NCBI RefSeq assembly: GCF_000772085.1
Contig: NZ_CP009755.1
Location: 2,170,001-2,234,000 of the forward strand
Direction: 5' to 3'
Origin: Curtobacterium sp. MR_MD2014
Lineage (GTDB): Bacteria > Actinomycetota > Actinomycetes > Actinomycetales > Microbacteriaceae
DNA length: 64,000 nucleotides
Shown here: positions 56,122 through 64,000 of the stretch, one piece after another
How positions within the stretch are numbered: position 1 is the first letter of the stretch
Layout: each line of letters starts with the position of its first letter
Made by a program: the position numbers and the translations under genes
Notes under the pieces: model-generated
What the model was told of the DNA's origin: nothing
The model's input: the letters and a program-made list of their open reading frames with translations, nothing else
The model's database searches: none

Positions 56122-57543
56122 TCAGCGCTCGGCGTCCTGGTCGATGACGGCGCACGGCACCGTCACGGCCCACTGCGGGCCGGGGGCGATCTGCAGCGCG
56201 GCGTCGCGGTCCGGGTCGAGCTCGCACTCGGTCTCCGAGGTCTGGACCTGCTGGTCCCAGAACGGGCCGCCCTGCCGGCTCGACGCGTGCATCTCGAAGT
56301 TCGCGACGAAGGAGCTGACGACGGCCAGCACGAGGAGCGCACCAGCGGTCGTCGCGAGCCACGCGAGGGCGCGCCGGGGCGCATCCTGCGGGTGCGGGTG
56401 CACGACGCCGGGCACGCGGACGCCACGGCTCAGCGCCACGTCCGCGATGACGGCGAACGCAGCGATGACGTACATGGATCCGGCCGCCGAGTACCGGAAG
56501 GTCCAGTTGCCCAGCCACTGCACCGTGTCGAAGTGCGCGAAGGCGAGCATCGCGTTCGGGTTCAGCGCGACGGCACCGAACCAGACGGCGGCCGAGCCCC
56601 AGAGCATCGAACCGAGCACCCAGCGCTGCGCCGATCCCCCGGCCCAGAACGCGAGCGCGGCGAGGAGCGCGGCGAACACGAGCGGGGCGACGACGATCCA
56701 GGTGCCGTGGTGCGCGATGACCTCACCGACACGCGACATGCTCCACGTGGCAGAGCCCGCGAAGGGCTGCACCGCGTACCCGAGCAGCATGTCCCCGACG
56801 GAGTTGTGCTCGACGTTCGGGGCTGCGCGCGGGTGGGCGAGGGTGGTCGCGACCTGGGCGAGACCGCCGACGAGCGTGCCCGCGATCACCGGCCAACGAC
56901 GGCGGTTTCGGACGCCGAGGAGGAAGAGCGGGAAGAACGCGACGACCTGGATCTCGGTGAGGCCGGCGAGCAGCGTCGCGACGCCGAGCACGATCCCCCG
57001 CGTCCACGAGCGGACCGGCGCGAGCAGGGCGAAGGGGACGAGGTACATGAGGAACCAGTGCAGGTTCGCGGCGTTCGCCTGGATCTCGACCGGCCCGAGC
57101 GGCACGAGCACCGGGACGAGGGCGAGCAGGAGCCGGGCGACGACGGACCGGAGCACGCCCGCGGTCAGGACCCAGACCGCGGCACCGACCGCTGCCGTGA
57201 CGGCGACGCAGAGCGCGGAGACGGTCACCGCGAACCGGTCGATCGGGGCGATCTCGCTGGCGATCGCGATCACGATCCGCGGGACGACGTGGAGGTAGCC
57301 CGCGTAGTCGTGGAAGAGCGCCCCCGCGAAGCCGAGTCGGTACTGCTCCTCGAGGAACACCTTGCCGTCCTCGGCCCAGAGCGTGTTCCGGACCTCGGGT
57401 GTCAGGCGCAACCACCCGAGGGCAGCGATGACGAACCAGAGGACGACGGGGACCGCGACCGTGGTCAGTCGCCGACGGAGGGTCGTCGTCCCGCCGGCTG
57501 CACCGTCCGTCGCCCCCGGCGCGGGCGGTCTGGTCTCGAGCAC
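56122..57543 (-). CDS. Polytopic membrane protein, paralogue of 52278-53798
   Basis: Protein of 473 residues with about eleven spans. LRLTPEVRNTLWAEDGKVFL, FHDYAGYLHVVPRIVIAIASE, EIQANAANLHWFLMYLVPFALL and TEIQVVAFFPLFLLGV align with the other copy (GYLHVVPR, GNAANLH, TEVQALLFLPLLLLAW). Both may be polyprenol-sugar-dependent GT-C transferases or glycan-modifying membrane enzymes. This copy is immediately upstream of the polyprenol mannosyltransferase gene, consistent with using its product. GTG start. Function inferred from context only. Confidence 0.8.
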   Translation of the reverse strand: MLETRPPAPGATDGAAGGTTTLRRRLTTVAVPVVLWFVIAALGWLRLTPEVRNTLWAEDGKVFLEEQYRLGFAGALFHDYAGYLHVVPRIVIAIASEIAPIDRFAVTVSALCVAVTAAVGAAVWVLTAGVLRSVVARLLLALVPVLVPLGPVEIQANAANLHWFLMYLVPFALLAPVRSWTRGIVLGVATLLAGLTEIQVVAFFPLFLLGVRNRRRWPVIAGTLVGGLAQVATTLAHPRAAPNVEHNSVGDMLLGYAVQPFAGSATWSMSRVGEVIAHHGTWIVVAPLVFAALLAALAFWAGGSAQRWVLGSMLWGSAAVWFGAVALNPNAMLAFAHFDTVQWLGNWTFRYSAAGSMYVIAAFAVIADVALSRGVRVPGVVHPHPQDAPRRALAWLATTAGALLVLAVVSSFVANFEMHASSRQGGPFWDQQVQTSETECELDPDRDAALQIAPGPQWAVTVPCAVIDQDAER

Positions 57544-57636
57544 CGGACGATCCTCTCACAACGGACGACGGCGGCGGCGCACCGTCGAGGTGCGTCGCCG
57601 CCGTCGTGGGCGGACCGGGCACGGTCCGCGCCCGGT

Positions 57637-59718
57637 CTACGGGACCTTCACCGTCCGGCACCCGAGCGTGGTGTTCGCGCCCGCCTGCGAGTCGATCGCG
57701 TAGACGCAGACCGAGTGGGACCCGGTCTTCGCCGGGAGCTTCACCGAGAACCCGTGCGCGGCGCCGGCGCCGGAGTACGCGGCGGCGACGTCGGGACGCG
57801 ACGTCTTGGCGACGACGCGCTTGCCGACCCCGTCGACGTAGACGTCCACGGGGATCGACGTCCCCGGCGTGTCCGTGTCGATCGCCCACCCGGACACCTG
57901 CACCGCCTTCGAGACACCCGTCACGGCGTCCAGGCTGCCGATCGGCTTCGCGTTCGTCACGGTCACCTGCTTGCACCCGATCGACGCCGACGCCGGCCCT
58001 GCGCCGACGCCGTTCACCTGGACGCACACGGTGTGCTTGCCGGGAGTGGCCTTCCACGTGCCGGAGAAGCCGTGCGCGGTCCCCCACGCCGGGTAGGTCT
58101 TCGCGACGTCCTGGCGGGCGCGGTCGGCCCGGATGCCGTGACCGGCTCCGTCGATGATCACCCGAGCGGTGAGCGACTCCGTCGAGTCCCCGTCGATCGC
58201 CCAACCGGACACGCGGATCGAGCTCGACGTCGTCTTGATGGCGGTGATCTTGCCGATCGGGGTGCTGCCGGGCGTCACCACGGTGCGGCAGGTCCCGATC
58301 CTGCGGTCCGATCCGGCCTTCACGTTGACCCCGGTCACGCAGTACTCGTGCGTGCCGACCGTCGTGCGGACCGTGGTCGAGAACCCGTGTCCGCCGCCGA
58401 GCGCCGGGTACTTCGCCGCGACGTCGGACCGCATCGTCCCGGCGCTGACGCGGGTCACGTAGGCGCCGTCACGGTAGATCCGGACGCCGATCGCACCCTT
58501 GGCCTCGGGGTCGACGGCCCACCCGGTCAGGGTGACGGTCCCGCCCTGGTTCGCCACGACCGAGTCGAGCGACCCCGTCGGAGACCCCTCCGCCACGGTC
58601 ACGGACCGGCACCCGAGCGACACGTCGCTCTTCCCGTCGGCGGCCTTCGCCGTGACGCACACCTGCTGCGCCCCGCCCGGGACCGTCAGCGTCGCGCTGA
58701 ACCCGTGCTTCGGCCCGGCTGCCGGGTAGGCGGCGCCGATGTCCGGTCGGTTGCCGGTCGCGGCGAACGTCCCGGTGACCGACCCCGCGGTGACGACGAC
58801 CTTCGTGCCCACCTTCGTGGCGGTGTCCAGCGCCCACCCGTTGACGGTCACCGCGTTGTAGGCCGTCGACACCCCGTCGAGGCTGCCCTTCGCGGTCGTC
58901 GCCTTGCCGGTCGGGCTCCCGAACCAGTCGCTGTACATGCGCCAGAAGTTGCGGTTGCCGTAGGCGGAGCAGCCGTCACCGGTGCCGTACAGGTTGTTCA
59001 GCGCGGCGGTGTTCGGCGTGTAGGGCGTGTAGTAGTACAGCGCGGCCGTCGCCTTGTTCTGCACGTTCACCGGCTTCGTGCCGCAGGACACGGGCACGTT
59101 GTACTGGATGTTGCGGGTGGCGCCCGGGTTGAACCAGGTGAAGTAGTTGCTCGTCCCCGGCGGGTTGCTGTACCGCTTCCACTGCCAGGCGGACCAGTAC
59201 ATCTGGTTGCCGACACCGGCGTACGCGGGATCGCATCGGCCGCCGACGTTGTCGGGGCAGGCGTAGCCCATGGCGCGCTCGAGGACCGCGGCGGAGGGAC
59301 CGCGGTTCGTGACCAGGCTCTGCTCCTTCTGCAACGTGACGAGGAGCACCTTCGGGCTGATCCCGCACGCCGCGCTGACGCGGGTGACGATCTGCGCGGT
59401 GGAGAGGGACGAACCGCCGGTGACGGCCGAGCACATGGCGTCCCCACCGCGGCTGTTCATCGAGAACCGGCCGTTGCGCAGGCAGTTGCTGTTCGTGCAG
59501 GACGACACCTGGCTGTCCAGGAAGGCCTGCACCTGGTCGGCGGTCATCGCCGTGCCGTCGTAGAAGTTGGCGTCGGAGATGATGTTGCCGGCCTGGAACG
59601 ACGACCCGCTGAGCGCCGAGGCGGGCTCCTGCGATGCGGTCGGACCGGAGACCTGCAGACCGACGAGCACGCTGGCGACCGCCAGCACGCTCGCAGCCAT
59701 GGCGAGGAGCTTCTTCAC
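57637..59718 (-). CDS. Exported protein with lysozyme-like N-terminal domain and four C-terminal repeats
   Basis: Secreted protein of 693 residues. A signal peptide (VKKLLAMAASVLAVASVLVGLQ) is followed by a domain (about 36-270) with ISPKVLLVTLQKEQSLVT, ERAMGYACPD and QMYWSAWQWKRY, annotated in relatives as 'hemagglutinin'. The Lys/Glu helix resembles a transglycosylase-like fold, but activity is inference. Four repeats of about 100 residues follow (starting near 278, 384, 490 and 590), each with a GSLDxV opening, a GWAxD motif and HGFS then two Cys. No membrane anchor or sortase motif is seen. SD AGGAAGG precedes the GTG. Confidence 0.82.
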   Translation of the reverse strand: MKKLLAMAASVLAVASVLVGLQVSGPTASQEPASALSGSSFQAGNIISDANFYDGTAMTADQVQAFLDSQVSSCTNSNCLRNGRFSMNSRGGDAMCSAVTGGSSLSTAQIVTRVSAACGISPKVLLVTLQKEQSLVTNRGPSAAVLERAMGYACPDNVGGRCDPAYAGVGNQMYWSAWQWKRYSNPPGTSNYFTWFNPGATRNIQYNVPVSCGTKPVNVQNKATAALYYYTPYTPNTAALNNLYGTGDGCSAYGNRNFWRMYSDWFGSPTGKATTAKGSLDGVSTAYNAVTVNGWALDTATKVGTKVVVTAGSVTGTFAATGNRPDIGAAYPAAGPKHGFSATLTVPGGAQQVCVTAKAADGKSDVSLGCRSVTVAEGSPTGSLDSVVANQGGTVTLTGWAVDPEAKGAIGVRIYRDGAYVTRVSAGTMRSDVAAKYPALGGGHGFSTTVRTTVGTHEYCVTGVNVKAGSDRRIGTCRTVVTPGSTPIGKITAIKTTSSSIRVSGWAIDGDSTESLTARVIIDGAGHGIRADRARQDVAKTYPAWGTAHGFSGTWKATPGKHTVCVQVNGVGAGPASASIGCKQVTVTNAKPIGSLDAVTGVSKAVQVSGWAIDTDTPGTSIPVDVYVDGVGKRVVAKTSRPDVAAAYSGAGAAHGFSVKLPAKTGSHSVCVYAIDSQAGANTTLGCRTVKVP

Positions 59719-59959
59719 GTCGGGGGCCTTCCTGAGGGGCGGACGACGGGTGCGAGCGAGCACGTGCTCCGGGAGCGGTCCGGAACGACCCTGTCCACGG
59801 TCCAGACCACACGTGTCACGAAACTGTACCTCCGTCACAGTGATCACACAGCCCCCGCGTCGACCCCCGTCCGGGAGGCGCACCGCACCGCCGCCGGTTC
59901 CCCGCCGGTCCGGCGGGGAACCGGCTCCACCCCGCCGCCGCTCGCTCCTGAGACGGCGC

Positions 59960-60991
59960 TCAGGCGCCGGCGTCGAGCAGTGACTCGACGGCACGACGTG
60001 CCGCAGCGCCCGTGCCGTCCCCACGTCGGGCGCGACGCGCGTGCCCGACGAGACCGGGTGCCTCCCGACCGAGTCGCGCCCACTGGGCCGGCGTCAGCTG
60101 TCCACCTGCGGGGCGGACCAGGTCCCGGGCGGCGCGTGCGAGCGTCCGCAGGACGACCCGGCGCACCATCTGCGGCGAACCGTTCCGCAGCACGACCGCC
60201 AGGCGGTTCCGCATGCTCTGGTACCGCACCAGCGGGGAGTCGCTGCCGGAGCTCGCCGCGTGACGGTGGGTGACGACCGCGTCCGGGGCATGGCGGACCT
60301 CGTACCCGGCGAGCCGGAGCCGCCACGACACGTCGAGGTCCTCGTAGTACATGAAGAGGGACTCGTCGAAGCCCCCGACGTCGGCGAGGGCGTCCCGGCG
60401 CAGGAGGACCGCCCCGCCGGAGAACCCGAAGAGCGGCGCGGTCTCCGGGGCGTCCTGCAGCGGCCGCAGCCAGTCGCGGTCCCGGCCGTTGCCCGAGCGG
60501 TCGAGCACGACCCCCGTGCCGTTCACCAGCGTGCGACCGTCGGCGTCGCGGCGCCACCGTCGACCGTCGACGCCCACCAGGTCGTCCGGACCGGGGGCCG
60601 CCGCGGCGGGGACGGGCACGAAGCCGCCCTCGAGCACGACCGTCGCGGCGACCCCGGCCACCCGGTCCCCGCCTGCGGCGAGCGCGGCGAGGCCGCGAGC
60701 GAGGAAGCCGTGGTCGGCGACGGCGTCGTTGTTGAGGAGCGCGACGACGGGGGCCGAGGCCGCGGCGATGCCCCGCGCGACCCCGCCGGCGAAGCCCGCG
60801 TTCGTCGGCTCGGCGACGATCACGACCGCGGGCAGGTCGGTGCGGTAGGCCGCGACGGTGCGGTCGTCCGCCTCGTTCACGACGAGCACCACCTCGACAT
60901 CGGCGTCGACCCGCTGCGACCGCACGGAGTCGATCGCTCGCCGTGTGAGCTCGGGCTGGTGCCAGTCGACGATGACCACGGAGACGTCCAC
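59960..60991 (-). CDS. GT2 glycosyltransferase (rhamnosyltransferase-like)
   Basis: Cytoplasmic or peripheral GT-A enzyme of 343 residues. VSVVIVDWHQPELTRRAIDS, VVNEADD and TNAGFAGGVARGI precede VALLNNDAV (DXD equivalent). FGFSGGAVLLRRDALADVGGFDESLFMYYEDLDVSWRLRLAGYEV is the typical rhamnosyl/galactofuranosyl-transferase box. Donor unknown. GTG start, with a weak GAGACT box six bases upstream. The gap 59719-59959 downstream shows no gene. It is divergent from the fused transferase, sharing its intergenic region. Confidence 0.88.
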   Translation of the reverse strand: MDVSVVIVDWHQPELTRRAIDSVRSQRVDADVEVVLVVNEADDRTVAAYRTDLPAVVIVAEPTNAGFAGGVARGIAAASAPVVALLNNDAVADHGFLARGLAALAAGGDRVAGVAATVVLEGGFVPVPAAAAPGPDDLVGVDGRRWRRDADGRTLVNGTGVVLDRSGNGRDRDWLRPLQDAPETAPLFGFSGGAVLLRRDALADVGGFDESLFMYYEDLDVSWRLRLAGYEVRHAPDAVVTHRHAASSGSDSPLVRYQSMRNRLAVVLRNGSPQMVRRVVLRTLARAARDLVRPAGGQLTPAQWARLGREAPGLVGHARRARRGDGTGAAARRAVESLLDAGA

Positions 60992-61041
60992 GGGACCAGT
61001 CTCGCAGGCCGTGTGCCCCCGGTCCGCCGAGAGCGCCCGGG

Positions 61042-61047
61042 TATAGT
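61042..61047 (+). promoter_or_regulatory. Predicted -10 box of the GT2-GT4 fusion gene
   Basis: TATAGT within GGTATAGTGG, 63 bases before the ATG. The long leader holds a CGGGCTCCGTCCCGG hairpin (about 61059-61075). No good -35 hexamer. Confidence 0.5.
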
Positions 61048-61110
61048 GGTGCCGCTTTCCGGGCTCCGTCCCGGAGGGCGCCCCCGCAAGCCGACGTACG
61101 GAGTCCTCCC

Positions 61111-63678
61111 ATGTCCACCTTCGCGCCCCGCGTGTCCGTCGTCGTCATCAACTTCCGCGGCACGGACGACACGCTCGAGTGCATCGCCCGGCTCAGCGAG
61201 GTGGACTGGCCGGCCGACCGGCTCGAGATCGTCGTGGTCGAGAACGGCTCCGGCGACGACAGCGAGGCACGTCTGCGCGCCGAGCTCGGCGACCGGGCGA
61301 ACGTCCGCATCATCGTCTCCCCCGAGAACCTCGGCTTCACCGGCGGCAGCAACCTCGGCGCGCGCGAGGCGACCGGCGACGTGGTCGCGTTCCTCAACAA
61401 CGACGCCAAGCCGCACCCGGACTGGGTGAAGGAGGGCATCGCCGGGTTCGCCCCGAGCCCGCGCGTCGCCGCCGTGGCGAGCAAGGTCCTGGACTGGGAG
61501 GGCCGCACCATCGACTTCGTCGAGTCCGGCCTGAGCTGGTTCGGGATGGGCTACAAGGCGCACATCGCCGAGGTCGACGACGGCCGCTTCGACGAGCCGC
61601 GTGACCTGCTCTTCGGAACCGGGTCGGCGCTGTTCGTCCGCCGTGACGTCTTCCTCGAGGTCGGCGGCTTCGACGACGGCCTCTTCATGTTCTACGACGA
61701 CGTCGACCTGGGCTGGCGGCTCAACCTGCTCGGCTACCGCGTCCGGTTCGCGCCGCGATCGGTTGTCTTCCACAAGCACCACGGCTCGATGAAGTCGTTC
61801 GGCGACCACCGCGAGATGTACCTGCTCGAGCGGAACGCCCTGCACCTGCTCTACAAGAACCTGTCCGAGGAGAACCTCGGCGTGTTCCTGCCGGCGGCCC
61901 TCGCGCTCCTGGCCCGTCGCGCGGTCGCCAAGAGCGGACGGGACTCGCAGGAGTTCGACATCCGCCGCTTCACGGGTGCGCCCGACGAGTTCGATCCGCT
62001 GACGCCGATCTCGAAGGAGACCGTCGCCGGGTTCTTCGCGCTCGACCAGTTCGTCGCCGACCTGCCGCGCCTGTCCGAGGAGCGTCGCCGCATCCAGGCG
62101 CAGCGCGTGCGGAGCGACAAGGACGTGTTCCGCCTGTTCGGCGACGCCTTCAAGCCGCTGTTCGAGGACGGGTACTTCCTCGAGGGCTACCGCGCGATCC
62201 TCGAGTCCTTCGACGTCGAGGCGCCGATGCACCGCACCAAGGTCCTCGTCATCACGGGCGACGCCCTGGGCGAGAAGATGGCCGGCCCCGGCATGCGCGC
62301 GTGGAAGATCGCCGAGTCCCTCGCCCCGGACAACGACGTGCGCCTGGTCACCTGGAACGTGGCGAACCGCAAGTCCGACGCCTTCGACGTCGCCCGCGTC
62401 CCGCTGCAGCACGAGCGGGCGATGCGGGAGCACGAGGAGTGGGCGGACGTCATCTTCTTCCAGGGCTACGCCCTGCACCACTTCACCACCCTGCAGCAGT
62501 CGAACAAGATCATGGTCGTCGACCTGTACGACCCGATGCACCTCGAGCAGCTCGAGCAGGCCCGCGACAACGGCGACGTCGGGTGGCGCAACCAGGTCAC
62601 GAGCACGACCGAGGTCATCAACGCGCAGCTCGAGCGCGGGGACTTCTTCCTCTGTGCCTCCGAGCGTCAGCGCCTGTTCTGGCTCGGCCAGCTCGCGGCG
62701 GTCGGCCGCGTCAACCCGGACAACTACCTGGCGGACGACAACCTGCAGAAGCTGATCGCCATCGCGCCGTTCGGCCTGGACTCGAAGCCCCCGCAGCACG
62801 AGCGCAAGGCCATCCGTGGTGTCACCCCCGGCATCGGCGAGGACGACAAGGTCGTCATCTGGGGCGGCGGCATCTACAACTGGTTCGACACCCCGTCGCT
62901 CGTCCGCGCGATCGCGCATGTCGCCGAACGCCACGACGACATCCGCCTGTTCTTCCTCGGTGTCGCGCACCCGAACCCGGACGTGCCCGAGATGGCCATC
63001 GTCTCGGAGACCCGCCGGATCAGCGACGAGCTCGGCCTGACGGGCAAGCACGTGTTCTTCAACGAGCAGTGGGTCGCGCTCGACGACCGACAGAACTACC
63101 TGCTCGAGGCCGACGCCGGCGTGAGCACGCACTTCGCGCACATCGAGACGACCTTCTCGTTCCGCACCCGCATCCTCGACTACATGTGGGCGAACCTGCC
63201 GATCGTCACGACCGACGGCGACAGCTTCGGCGACCTCGTCGCAGCCGAGGGCATGGGCGTCGCGGTCCAGGAGCGCGACGTGGACGCACTCGCCGCGGCC
63301 CTCGAGTCGATGCTGTACGACCCGGAGGCCGCCCAGGCGGCTCGGGACGCGGTCCGTCGCGTCCGCGACGACTTCACGTGGGAGCGCGCGCTCGCCCCGC
63401 TCGTCGAGTTCTGCAAGGACCCGCAGCCGGCGGCGGACCGCGCCCACGACGCCGCGGTGCCGGCCGGCTCCGTCACGGCCGGCAGCCGTCCGCGCGTCGC
63501 GCTGAGCCCGGCACGTCAGCGGGAGATGGAGTTCCACGAGATCGCCAACAGCCGCCACGGCGTCGTCCGCGACGTCCGGCTGGCCACCTGGTACCTGCGG
63601 CAGAACGGCGTCGGCGGGCTCCGCGCCAAGGTGCAGGACCGCGTCCGGCTGATGCGGGAGAGCAGGAACGGGCGCTGA
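61111..63678 (+). CDS. Two-domain glycosyltransferase (GT2-GT4 fusion)
   Basis: Protein of 855 residues. The N-terminal GT2 domain (about 7-290) has VSVVVINFRGTDDTLECI, NLGFTGGSNLG, FLNNDAKPHPDW and FGTGSALFVRRDVFLEVGGFDDGLFMFYDDVDLGW. A helical linker (about 300-385) precedes a GT4-like GT-B domain (about 390-770): ITGDALGEKMAGPGMRAWKIAESL, WGGGIYNWFDTP and TTFSFRTRILDYMWANLPIV. The tail is basic. Such fusions add two sugars in sequence during wall polysaccharide assembly. The gene precedes the ABC permease gene, fitting a Wzm/Wzt-exported polymer. Confidence 0.9.
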   Translation: MSTFAPRVSVVVINFRGTDDTLECIARLSEVDWPADRLEIVVVENGSGDDSEARLRAELGDRANVRIIVSPENLGFTGGSNLGAREATGDVVAFLNNDAKPHPDWVKEGIAGFAPSPRVAAVASKVLDWEGRTIDFVESGLSWFGMGYKAHIAEVDDGRFDEPRDLLFGTGSALFVRRDVFLEVGGFDDGLFMFYDDVDLGWRLNLLGYRVRFAPRSVVFHKHHGSMKSFGDHREMYLLERNALHLLYKNLSEENLGVFLPAALALLARRAVAKSGRDSQEFDIRRFTGAPDEFDPLTPISKETVAGFFALDQFVADLPRLSEERRRIQAQRVRSDKDVFRLFGDAFKPLFEDGYFLEGYRAILESFDVEAPMHRTKVLVITGDALGEKMAGPGMRAWKIAESLAPDNDVRLVTWNVANRKSDAFDVARVPLQHERAMREHEEWADVIFFQGYALHHFTTLQQSNKIMVVDLYDPMHLEQLEQARDNGDVGWRNQVTSTTEVINAQLERGDFFLCASERQRLFWLGQLAAVGRVNPDNYLADDNLQKLIAIAPFGLDSKPPQHERKAIRGVTPGIGEDDKVVIWGGGIYNWFDTPSLVRAIAHVAERHDDIRLFFLGVAHPNPDVPEMAIVSETRRISDELGLTGKHVFFNEQWVALDDRQNYLLEADAGVSTHFAHIETTFSFRTRILDYMWANLPIVTTDGDSFGDLVAAEGMGVAVQERDVDALAAALESMLYDPEAAQAARDAVRRVRDDFTWERALAPLVEFCKDPQPAADRAHDAAVPAGSVTAGSRPRVALSPARQREMEFHEIANSRHGVVRDVRLATWYLRQNGVGGLRAKVQDRVRLMRESRNGR

Positions 63679-63765
63679 CGTCCACACCGGGCACACGCGG
63701 GCACCGTTGTACAGTTGTCCGTCGCCCCGGTGCACCCGTCCCAGCGCACGAACACAGAGGAACCC

Positions 63766-64000
63766 ATGAGCAACATCGTCAGCGAGCGGTTCGAACGCCT
63801 CCGGCAGGAACGCATGGTCCCGGCAGGGCGTCCGGCGTCCGCCGTGGTGGGCTCGATCCGTGAGGTCCTCGCGCACCGGCAGCTCCTCGACCTGCTGATC
63901 CGCCGCGACCTGAAGTCCCGGTACAAGGACAGCGTGCTGGGCTTCGCCTGGACGCTGATCCGGCCGCTCGTGCAGCTCGCGATCTACTACTTCGTGCTCG
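63766..64000 (+). CDS. Polysaccharide ABC-transporter permease, 5' part
   Basis: Begins at ATG with AGAGGAA upstream and runs off the window after about 78 codons. The visible N-terminus (SNIVSERFERLRQERMV) is followed by VGSIREVLAHRQLLDLLIRRDLKSRYKDSVLGFAWTLIRPLVQLAIYYFVL, which is the conserved amphipathic helix and first span of the Wzm/TagG ABC-2 family that exports O-antigen, teichoic acid or other wall polysaccharides. The partner ATPase (Wzt/TagH) should follow beyond the window. Confidence 0.9.
   Translation, partial: MSNIVSERFERLRQERMVPAGRPASAVVGSIREVLAHRQLLDLLIRRDLKSRYKDSVLGFAWTLIRPLVQLAIYYFVL

Overview
The window is very GC-rich and densely coded. It carries WhiB-type iron-sulfur regulators, MtrAB-LpqB, PdtaS, a long-form hibernation factor and many short or absent mRNA leaders. 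This marks a Gram-positive actinomycete. The gene set and the recurring GGACGGGAGGCGCG palindromes suggest Microbacteriaceae, perhaps Curtobacterium; the genus is inference from memory. No plasmid, phage, insertion sequence, CRISPR array or rRNA was seen, and no gap without a gene exceeds about 280 bases.

Region 1 (1-9.8 kb): a partial mannitol-1-phosphate dehydrogenase, the branched-chain amino acid operon ilvD-ilvB-ilvN-ilvC, the trehalose pair otsA-otsB and a CorA-type transporter, nearly all on the minus strand except corA. Region 2 (9.8-19.2 kb): an ArsB/SLC13-like permease, small membrane proteins, an MscS channel, an asparagine permease, a three-gene regulator/metalloprotease/membrane-protein module (XRE, ImmA/IrrE, DUF6545-like), a YigZ/IMPACT protein, tRNA-Lys and a Bcp peroxiredoxin.

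Region 3 (19.2-31.1 kb) is a conserved actinobacterial core block: whiB1, pdtaS, an Rv3235-like gene, secA, hpf, comF, lpqB, mtrB, mtrA. Its order resembles that of Mycobacterium tuberculosis Rv3219 to Rv3246c (recalled, not computed). Region 4 (31.2-38.9 kb) is a co-oriented cluster of membrane protein, DUF4129, DUF4350, MoxR ATPase and DUF58, with 1-4 base overlaps, followed by SpoIIM and RDD proteins. Region 5 (38.9-48.7 kb) holds ahcY, DUF3499, a metallopeptidase-family protein without its zinc motif, DUF5719, a large membrane glycosyltransferase, whiB2, galE and manA.

Region 6 (48.8-64 kb) is a surface-glycan locus: an acyltransferase with an SGNH domain, two O-antigen-ligase-like proteins, two paralogous polytopic membrane proteins, a polyprenol-phosphate mannosyltransferase, an exported repeat protein, two more glycosyltransferases (one a GT2-GT4 fusion) and the start of a polysaccharide ABC-transporter permease that runs off the end. 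GalE and ManA would supply sugar precursors.

Two features recur at the DNA level. At least twelve genes have a TANNNT box ending 6-7 bases before the start codon, as expected for leaderless mRNAs. Five near-perfect copies of one long palindrome sit at gene ends, four of them between convergent genes, where they probably act as bidirectional terminators.
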